Assembly (NCBI GenBank): GCA_946406095.1
Contig: CAMJJO010000128.1
Span: 1-5,142, forward strand
DNA: 5,142 nt
Direction of reading: 5' to 3'
Source of the DNA: an uncultured Bacteroidales bacterium
Lineage (GTDB): Bacteria > Bacteroidota > Bacteroidia > Bacteroidales > UBA932
The position numbers and the translations under genes are program-made. Below the pieces are notes generated by a model. The model was not told the DNA's origin. It did no database searches and saw only the letters and a list, made by a program, of their open reading frames with translations. Each line of letters begins with the position of its first letter. The first letter of the stretch is position 1. Shown here piece after piece: positions 1-5,142 of the stretch.

Positions 1-2
1 GC

Positions 3-1088
<1,086 letters not shown>

Positions 1089-1091
1089 GCT

Positions 1092-4000
1092 ATGAAGCGG
1101 CTGGCCAAGATACTCGGCATCATCATCGCGGTGTTCGCGGTGATCATCCTCGCGCTGCAGCTTGTGCTGAACAGCGCCTGGATGCGCTCGAAAATCGAAA
1201 AGATTGCGGCGAATGCCATCGTGGACGGCCAGCTGCGCTATTCAAGCCTGCGCTTCAGAACCTTCCCGTACATTGGTGCGGAAGCGGATTCGCTTTCGAT
1301 TACCTATCCCCACGAACTGTTCTCGCAGTACGACAGGCTCGGGGTTCGCGGGCCTCTGCTTGCGGAGGGCCGCGGTGCGGTGGAGGATACCCTCCTCGCT
1401 GCCGACAGGCTGGCGCTTTCGGTGAACCCCTGGAAGCTCTTCTGCGGGCGGATACGGGTGCGGCAGCTGGCGCTGGAGCATCCGCAGATATACTATCACG
1501 CTTACTCCGAAGGCCATTCGAACCTGGATGTCTTCAAGAAATCCGAAGAACCGGCAGACACTTCCTCCAAGGGCCTGTCGCTGCCTTGGATTTCCCTTGG
1601 AGACCTCCACATCGGCCACAACCCGAAAATTGTCTACACTTCGCAGGCGGATACCGTTCACGCGCGCATCCGTTTCGACGAACTCCGGCTCACAGGCAGC
1701 GCGAGGATCAAAAAGAACATCCTCGCCTCCAAACTCCGCGGGGTGTCGCTGGCGCTGGATTCGCTCAAACTTGGGGGGCGGCTCCCGGCCGATACTCTGG
1801 CAGTTGCGGTGGATCGCTTCCGTCTGGACAATCCCCGCACCAACCTTCTGGACCTCGGCTTGAACGGTGATGCCTTGTACTTCTCGCCGAAGCTCGGCAG
1901 CCTTCAGGTGCCGGCGGACCTGGATGCAAGGGTCGGGTTCAAGCACCATAGCAAGCACTTCGACGTCGACCTGGACCATCTGAAAGCAGATATCGCCTAT
2001 GTGCCTCTGCACGCGGAGGGCCTCTTCAGCAAGTACGAAGACCATTCCTATGTGAAGGCCACCGCCGGGATAGATTCCTGCAGACTTGCCACCGTGCTGG
2101 ATAAGTATGCGCGCAGTTTCGTGCCTGCCGCCAAAGACATACGCACCGATGCGATATTGAACCTTGGCCTGAAGGCGGACGGAAACATTTCGGACAAGGA
2201 GTATCCGGATGCTGAAGTAGCGGTGGACATTCCTTCCGGGCATGTTTCATGGCTGCCCAAGAAGATCCGTGCATTGTTGGATCTTGGCGCGAGTGCGCAC
2301 CTTACCCCTGCCGGGGCGCTCTCGGCGGATGTGGAGAGGTGCCATCTGCGCAGCAACGGTGTAAAACTGGACCTGGATGGAGACGGAAAGGACCTGATCG
2401 GCCGCGATCCCGCGGTGGCTGCCAGGCTCGGTGGTTTCGTCATTCTGGATTCCATTGGCCGCTATCTTCCCTCGTCACTCGATCTCCGCGGCTCTGGCAC
2501 GGTGGATCTGGAAGCGGATGTGAATGCGCATCTGAACGAGCTGGAAGACTATATCTTCCGCAAAACCAGGATTGCCTGCAGGCTCTCCGGAGACAGAATT
2601 TCCGTGCAGATGCCATCCCAGGAACTGAGAGCCATGCTCCGCCGGCCGGACATCTCGCTGTCTTCTGCCGAAAGTTCGCTGAAATTGACTGCAGATATGG
2701 ACAGCGTCGCCTTCGGGCTGTCGGATTCATTCCGCGCCGGGGTGAAGGGGATGAAGAATCGCGCGGACCTGAAGAAGGTGGAGAACAACGGCAAGATGGT
2801 GCCGTACCTGAGCTTCTCTACCACTGAGGATTTACTTAAACTCTATGCCGGCGAGAACAAGATCGAGGCGGAGAATTCGCTGATCTCGCTGGAGGCAATG
2901 CAGCGTGTGCGCAAGCCCAGACCTCGGATGAAACGCTTCCTGGACTCGCTCCAGAGGGTTTATCCCGGCGTTCCCAGGGATTCGCTGTTTGCCAAGTTCC
3001 GCGCCTCGCGTCCGGTGGACGACCTCGCATCCAAAGACCTGAAGGTTTCGCTGGATTCGTCCTTCGTGGCGTTGCTGAACCGCTGGCATCCCGGAGGGCT
3101 GGTATCGCTGGAGAATGCCTCCATCGTCTCGCCTTCGCTGCCGCTTCGCACCACGGTCAATTCGATGGATCTGGCGCTGGACGACGATGATGCCCAGCTG
3201 GCTTCCTTCAATGTGGACTGCGGCACTTCGGATATCGATGTCACCGGCTCCCTGGGAGGTTTCCGCCGCTTCATCCGCAACCGCGGGCCGCTTAAGTTCA
3301 ATTTTAAGGTAAAGTCCAACCGGCTGAATGCCAACGAGATACTGGTGGCTATGCAGCAGGGGAAATCCAACGAGGGCGTGGATGTGGAGTCTGCCGATTT
3401 TGTCGTGGACTCCCTGGCGAATGCAAAATTCGACCCCACGGAAGGGGAGATGAGAGCCATAGTCGTGCCGAAGAACCTGCGCGGTTCCATCAAGCTCCAG
3501 GCAGACCGGGTGGATTATTCTTCGCTGGAGATACGCCCTGCAACTGCCGAGATCAATATCCAGGACCGCATCCTGCAGGTGAAGGATGTGGACGTGCAGA
3601 GCAATGTGGGCAAGATCAAACTGGATGCGTTCTACGCCTCCAAGAGCAAGGCCGACATTTCTGCGGGTATCGATATGCATCTCATCGAAATGCCGGCGTA
3701 TGATATCATCCACATGCTTCCGAGTGTGGATGCGATGATGCCTGCGCTGAAGTCCTTCGAGGGCAATCTGGGCTGCGATGTGTCGGTGACCACTCAGCTG
3801 GATACGAACATGAACGTTCAGATGCCTACTCTGAACGGCCTTGTGCGGGTTGCAGGCGAGGATCTGTTCATCCGCAACGCCGGTTCGCTGCGCAAGGTGA
3901 CGCGGCTGCTGATGTTCAAAGACAAGAATATCGGGCAGATACAGGATATGTACGTGGATGCGGTGATAGGGGACAACAAGGTGGAGGTATACCCCTTCGT

Positions 4001-4601
4001 GCTGGGCGTAGACAAGTACAAAGTTGCGCTTGCCGGCACCCAGGGCTTCAACGGCAGCATGAGGTACAATATCTCGATTCTGGAGAGCTTCCTGCCGTTC
4101 CGCTTCGGCATAGATATTTACGGGAATCTGGATAAATGGCGCTTCTCTCTGGGGCGCAACAAGTATCGCAAGGGCCGCGTGCCTTCGTTCACGGCAGACC
4201 TTGACACCATGCAGGTGAATCTGCTGGACGTGATCCGGAATGTATACAACCGCGGTGTGGAGAATGCGATGGCTCAGATGGAGATCGAGAACAGGCGTAT
4301 GGAGAAGGCAAAGATGCTTAACAGCTACACCGGAGGCCCTTCGGAAGAATTGCTGTCTTCAGGCGAATTCCAGCAGGTCGATTCACTGCTGTTCGTGATG
4401 CAGACAGACGAGGAGAATCAAGAGGTGGAGGCTGCCCTGGATGCCGCCGCCGATGACGCCCTGGCAGCTCTGACCGCCCAGCAGACTGCGTGGCTGGACG
4501 AGCACCCCTGGGCCGACGCCGCCTTGACCCGCGCCGAGCAGCGCCGCGCCGAGCGCGAGAGGCGGAAGGCCGAGAAGGACGCTGCGAAGGTTTCGGAATA
4601 A
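1092..4601 (+). CDS. Large AsmA-family envelope protein (1169 aa), membrane-anchored and periplasmic
   Basis: Residues 1-6 are basic (MKRLAK) and 7-26 form a hydrophobic segment, a signal anchor that should leave the rest in the periplasm. Next comes the usual AsmA N-terminal pattern: a short helix, then a beta region with FRTFPYIG (55-62), VNPWKLFCGRIRVRQLALEHPQI (111-133) and GHSNLDVF (141-148), matching the family's 'lower strand, ligand-like strand, G..N.D' signature. The middle is a long run of amphipathic beta segments, interrupted by a charged helical stretch around 603-640. The AsmA C-terminal module spans about 889-1045, with LNGLVRVAGEDLFIRNAGSL, FLPFRFGIDIYGNLDKWRFSLGR and an FTADLD strand. 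From 1053 a helical, Ala/Glu/Arg-rich tail follows. AsmA relatives (AsmA, TamB, YhdP in E. coli) are implicated in moving phospholipid between membranes or in outer-membrane assembly; the role here is inferred. The start ATG lies 3 bases after the fumarase stop, with no strong Shine-Dalgarno, suggesting coupled translation. Confidence 0.88.
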   Translation: MKRLAKILGIIIAVFAVIILALQLVLNSAWMRSKIEKIAANAIVDGQLRYSSLRFRTFPYIGAEADSLSITYPHELFSQYDRLGVRGPLLAEGRGAVEDTLLAADRLALSVNPWKLFCGRIRVRQLALEHPQIYYHAYSEGHSNLDVFKKSEEPADTSSKGLSLPWISLGDLHIGHNPKIVYTSQADTVHARIRFDELRLTGSARIKKNILASKLRGVSLALDSLKLGGRLPADTLAVAVDRFRLDNPRTNLLDLGLNGDALYFSPKLGSLQVPADLDARVGFKHHSKHFDVDLDHLKADIAYVPLHAEGLFSKYEDHSYVKATAGIDSCRLATVLDKYARSFVPAAKDIRTDAILNLGLKADGNISDKEYPDAEVAVDIPSGHVSWLPKKIRALLDLGASAHLTPAGALSADVERCHLRSNGVKLDLDGDGKDLIGRDPAVAARLGGFVILDSIGRYLPSSLDLRGSGTVDLEADVNAHLNELEDYIFRKTRIACRLSGDRISVQMPSQELRAMLRRPDISLSSAESSLKLTADMDSVAFGLSDSFRAGVKGMKNRADLKKVENNGKMVPYLSFSTTEDLLKLYAGENKIEAENSLISLEAMQRVRKPRPRMKRFLDSLQRVYPGVPRDSLFAKFRASRPVDDLASKDLKVSLDSSFVALLNRWHPGGLVSLENASIVSPSLPLRTTVNSMDLALDDDDAQLASFNVDCGTSDIDVTGSLGGFRRFIRNRGPLKFNFKVKSNRLNANEILVAMQQGKSNEGVDVESADFVVDSLANAKFDPTEGEMRAIVVPKNLRGSIKLQADRVDYSSLEIRPATAEINIQDRILQVKDVDVQSNVGKIKLDAFYASKSKADISAGIDMHLIEMPAYDIIHMLPSVDAMMPALKSFEGNLGCDVSVTTQLDTNMNVQMPTLNGLVRVAGEDLFIRNAGSLRKVTRLLMFKDKNIGQIQDMYVDAVIGDNKVEVYPFVLGVDKYKVALAGTQGFNGSMRYNISILESFLPFRFGIDIYGNLDKWRFSLGRNKYRKGRVPSFTADLDTMQVNLLDVIRNVYNRGVENAMAQMEIENRRMEKAKMLNSYTGGPSEELLSSGEFQQVDSLLFVMQTDEENQEVEAALDAAADDALAALTAQQTAWLDEHPWADAALTRAEQRRAERERRKAEKDAAKVSE

Positions 4602-4605
4602 TTAC

Positions 4606-4613
4606 TATCTTTG
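4606..4613 (+). promoter_or_regulatory. Bacteroidota-type -7 promoter element (TATCTTTG) for tRNA-Leu
   Basis: TATCTTTG is an exact match to the TAnnTTTG -7 consensus of the primary sigma factor of Bacteroidota. It lies 4 bases after the AsmA stop and would place transcription start near 4618-4622, about 30 bases before the tRNA, a normal leader for RNase P to remove. No good -33 TTTG box is seen about 19-21 bases upstream (near 4583-4587 the sequence is TGCGA), so the call rests on the -7 element and its position. Confidence 0.6.
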
Positions 4614-4624
4614 CAATCCATTCC

Positions 4625-4641
4625 GCGGCCCTATGCGCCGC
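4625..4641 (+). other. Small GC-rich hairpin in the tRNA leader
   Basis: GCGGC (4625-4629) and GCCGC (4637-4641) form a perfect 5-bp stem with a 7-base loop. It lies between the predicted promoter and the tRNA, so it would be in the 5' leader. No U-tract follows, so it is not a convincing terminator for the upstream AsmA gene; it could also be chance in GC-rich DNA. Confidence 0.3.
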
Positions 4642-4649
4642 ACACCACT

Positions 4650-4730
4650 GCGGGTGTGTTGAAATGGTAGACAAGCCAGACTTAGGATCTGGTGCCTCAC
4701 GGCGTGAGAGTTCGAGTCTCTCCACCCGCA
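4650..4730 (+). tRNA. tRNA-Leu (anticodon UAG)
   Basis: An 81-base class II tRNA folds completely by hand. The acceptor stem is GCGGGTG (4650-4656) with CACCCGC (4723-4729), discriminator A at 4730. The D stem is TTG/CAA (4659-4661, 4672-4674) around a loop containing TGG. The anticodon stem is CCAGA/TCTGG (4676-4680, 4688-4692) with loop CTTAGGA, giving TAG at 4683-4685. A long variable arm (4693-4705) has a GCC/GGC stem, as expected for Leu. The T arm is GAGAG-TTCGAGT-CTCTC (4706-4722). The next bases are CTT, so CCA is not encoded and must be added after transcription. UAG reads CUA and CUG, and CUG is the main Leu codon in the two upstream genes. It lies 48 bases after the AsmA stop, probably with its own promoter. 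Confidence 0.97.
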
Positions 4731-4737
4731 CTTGACT

Positions 4738-4761
4738 AGGCGCTCCCTTGCAGGGGCGCCT
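4738..4761 (+). terminator. Probable terminator of tRNA-Leu
   Basis: GGCGCTCC (4739-4746) pairs with GGGGCGCC (4753-4760) through one G-U pair around loop CTTGCA; A4738 and T4761 extend the stem by a base pair. The sequence starts 7 bases after the mature tRNA end and is followed by TTCGTC, only a weak U-tract. Position and stem strength favour a terminator. Confidence 0.6.
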
Positions 4762-4768
4762 TCGTCAT

Positions 4769-4786
4769 GCCCGGCTGCGCCCGGGC
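4769..4786. repeat. Inverted repeat GCCCGG / CCGGGC
   Basis: A perfect 6-bp GC stem (4769-4774 with 4781-4786) around a 6-base loop CTGCGC, 8 bases after the probable tRNA terminator. It could act as a second terminator or be part of the repeat cluster. Confidence 0.5.
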
Positions 4787-4797
4787 ACCGTGCGGGT

Positions 4798-4827
4798 GGA
4801 GAGACGCTTGCTTCGCAAGCTTTCTCC
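4798..4827. repeat. Imperfect hairpin with GCTTGC-TTC-GCAAGC core
   Basis: GCTTGC (4806-4811) and GCAAGC (4815-4820) pair perfectly around TTC. Below this core GGAGA (4798-4802) pairs with TCTCC (4823-4827), with a small mismatched segment between (GAC against TT). Its 5' arm overlaps the inverted tRNA-end copy at 4791-4805, so the two pairings exclude each other. TTTCT right after the core gives it some terminator character. Confidence 0.5.
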
Positions 4828-4828
4828 A

Positions 4829-4852
4829 TTCTGTTAGGGGCTCTGCCCCTAA
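4829..4852. repeat. Perfect hairpin TTAGGGGC-TCT-GCCCCTAA, first of a related pair
   Basis: An 8-bp perfect stem (4834-4841 with 4845-4852) and 3-base loop TCT, preceded by TTCTGT (4829-4834). The same TTCTGT lead and core GGGGCTCTGCCCC occur again in the hairpin at 4863-4879, so the two look like copies of one unit or products of local duplication. Confidence 0.7.
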
Positions 4853-4857
4853 TGTCC

Positions 4858-4879
4858 TTCTGTGGGGGCTCTGCCCCCA
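4858..4879. repeat. Perfect hairpin TGGGGGC-TCT-GCCCCCA, second of a related pair
   Basis: A 7-bp perfect stem (4863-4869 with 4873-4879) and loop TCT, preceded by TTCTGT (4858-4863). The 13-base core GGGGCTCTGCCCC (4865-4877) is identical to 4837-4849, 28 bases upstream. The stem ends differ between the copies (TTA/TAA against T/A), yet both remain perfectly paired, which suggests the pairing itself is kept. Confidence 0.7.
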
Positions 4880-4891
4880 GAACACCTGCGG

Positions 4892-4907
4892 CCTTTCCGC
4901 CTTTCCG
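4892..4907. repeat. Tandem duplication of CCTTTCCG
   Basis: CCTTTCCG occurs twice back to back (4892-4899 and 4900-4907) with no mismatch. A GCGG/CCGC stem of 4 bp (4888-4891, 4897-4900) overlaps the first copy. Confidence 0.6.
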
Positions 4908-4926
4908 TATTTGCTGCCGCAAATAC
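4907..4926. repeat. Perfect inverted repeat GTATTTGC / GCAAATAC
   Basis: An 8-bp stem (4907-4914 with 4919-4926) and 4-base loop TGCC. No T-run follows, so terminator function is not supported. It fits the repeat cluster. Confidence 0.65.
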
Positions 4927-4938
4927 CCGGCCCGGCCG

Positions 4939-4954
4939 GTCGGCTGATGCCGAC
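4939..4954. repeat. Perfect inverted repeat GTCGGC / GCCGAC
   Basis: A 6-bp stem (4939-4944 with 4949-4954) with loop TGAT. It is followed by TTCGTCGCTTCGC, which has further small palindromes such as CGAC-TTC-GTCG (4951-4961). Confidence 0.55.
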
Positions 4955-4993
4955 TTCGTCGCTTCGCTCCTCTATACCGCACTCCCACCGGGA

Positions 4994-5009
4994 CCGGCGG
5001 TTCGCCTGG
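4994..5009. repeat. Bulged hairpin CCGGCG / CGCC-T-GG
   Basis: CCGGCG (4994-4999) pairs with CGCCTGG (5003-5009) with one bulged T around a 3-base loop. It is the weakest member of the cluster and marks the end of the very GC-rich part. Confidence 0.35.
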
Positions 5010-5044
5010 CGGCTCATTGAACTTTACTCAGATGTTTCGGCGTG

Positions 5045-5078
5045 ACCTGTAGAGAAATACCGCATTTTCTCTACAGGT
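5045..5078. repeat. Perfect 13-bp hairpin near the right edge
   Basis: ACCTGTAGAGAAA (5045-5057) pairs without mismatch with TTTCTCTACAGGT (5066-5078) around an 8-base loop. Unlike the GC-rich hairpins before it, this one is AT-balanced and longer. It is followed by ACCCCCTTTTC rather than a clean T-run. It could be a bidirectional terminator, an operator, or the end of a mobile element; the sequence alone does not decide. Confidence 0.7.
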
Positions 5079-5096
5079 ACCCCCTTTTCACCCCCT

Positions 5097-5131
5097 ACCC
5101 GTATAGAAAACCCGGCAAAACCTCGACGGGT
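5097..5131. repeat. Short inverted repeat ACCCGT / ACGGGT
   Basis: ACCCGT (5097-5102) and ACGGGT (5126-5131) are separated by 23 bases. A smaller palindrome CGAC-GG-GTCG (5124-5133) overlaps the right arm. It may be chance; it is listed because it continues the density of inverted repeats to the window end. Confidence 0.3.
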
Positions 5132-5142
5132 CGGCCATTTTT

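Larger units (their letters stand above)
4716..4805. repeat. Exact 15-bp inverted repeat of the tRNA-Leu 3' end
   Basis: GTCTCTCCACCCGCA (4716-4730, the last 15 bases of the tRNA) reappears exactly as its reverse complement TGCGGGTGGAGAGAC at 4791-4805. The 60 bases between hold the probable terminator and one further hairpin. The match ends abruptly after base 4805. The downstream arm contains GCGGGTG, identical to the 5' acceptor strand of the tRNA, so in a read-through transcript it could compete for the tRNA 3' end. Confidence 0.85.
4762..5142. other. Hairpin-dense non-coding stretch after tRNA-Leu
   Basis: About 380 bases with no credible gene. Open frames exist on both strands, but they read straight through palindromes, lack ribosome sites and give Arg/Pro/Ala-rich products with no recognisable fold. 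The DNA is a series of short inverted repeats separated by a few bases, plus a perfect tandem duplication of CCTTTCCG (4892-4907) and, on the minus strand, the repetitive GAGCGAAGCGACGAAG (4954-4969). This is the look of dispersed REP-like intergenic repeats. From about 5011 composition shifts to lower GC, possibly the flank of the next, unseen gene. Confidence 0.6.

Noticed and set aside
1242..2243. Long minus-strand open frame (333 codons) inside the AsmA gene
   Set aside because: Antisense shadow of a GC-rich gene; no recognisable domain, and the plus-strand AsmA frame explains the region end to end.
2832..3713. Long minus-strand open frame (293 codons) inside the AsmA gene
   Set aside because: Same reason: His/Arg/Gln-rich antisense translation with no family resemblance.
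4716..4805. Reading the repeated tRNA end as attL/attR of an integrated element
   Set aside because: The copies are inverted, not direct, and no integrase gene is in the window.
4769..4954. CRISPR array
   Set aside because: The repeated units are hairpins with irregular spacing and no uniform repeat-spacer structure.
4605..5045. Several open frames of 70-127 codons over the tRNA and the hairpin cluster, both strands
   Set aside because: They cross the tRNA or read through palindromes, have no ribosome site, and yield low-information Arg/Pro/Ala-rich peptides.
5088..5138. 16-codon minus-strand open frame starting with ATG near the right edge
   Set aside because: Too short to support, with no visible promoter or ribosome site; could be chance.

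Overview
The window is GC-rich, almost fully coding up to base 4601, and every supported gene is on the plus strand. It holds the 3' two thirds of a class I (iron-sulfur) fumarate hydratase gene, a complete 1169-residue AsmA-family envelope protein gene starting 3 bases after the fumarase stop, a tRNA-Leu(UAG) gene, and about 380 bases of non-coding DNA filled with hairpins.

The organism is most likely a member of the Bacteroidota, probably a GC-rich Bacteroidales. The basis is a TAnnTTTG-type promoter element (TATCTTTG, 4606-4613) upstream of the tRNA, lack of strong Shine-Dalgarno sequences, a tRNA with no encoded CCA, and a very large AsmA-like protein of the kind seen in that phylum. This is an inference; no rRNA or marker gene is present.

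Layout. 3-1088: fumarase, cut by the left edge; about 178 N-terminal residues and the first cluster cysteine are outside. 1092-4601: AsmA-like protein with an N-terminal membrane anchor, a long periplasmic repeat-rich body and a charged C-terminal tail. 4602-4649: short spacer with a promoter and a small leader hairpin. 4650-4730: tRNA-Leu. 4738-4761: GC-rich stem-loop, likely the tRNA terminator. 4762-5142: no credible gene; at least eight short inverted repeats, including two related hairpins sharing a 13-base core, an exact 15-base inverted copy of the tRNA 3' end, and a perfect 13-bp hairpin near the right edge.

How the genes relate. Fumarase and the AsmA-like gene are very probably one transcript and may be translationally coupled, but no biochemical link between fumarate hydration and envelope lipid biology is evident. 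The tRNA probably has its own promoter. I found no convincing new system. The least explained part is the hairpin-dense stretch after the tRNA, which resembles dispersed intergenic repeat DNA or debris at a tRNA 3' end.
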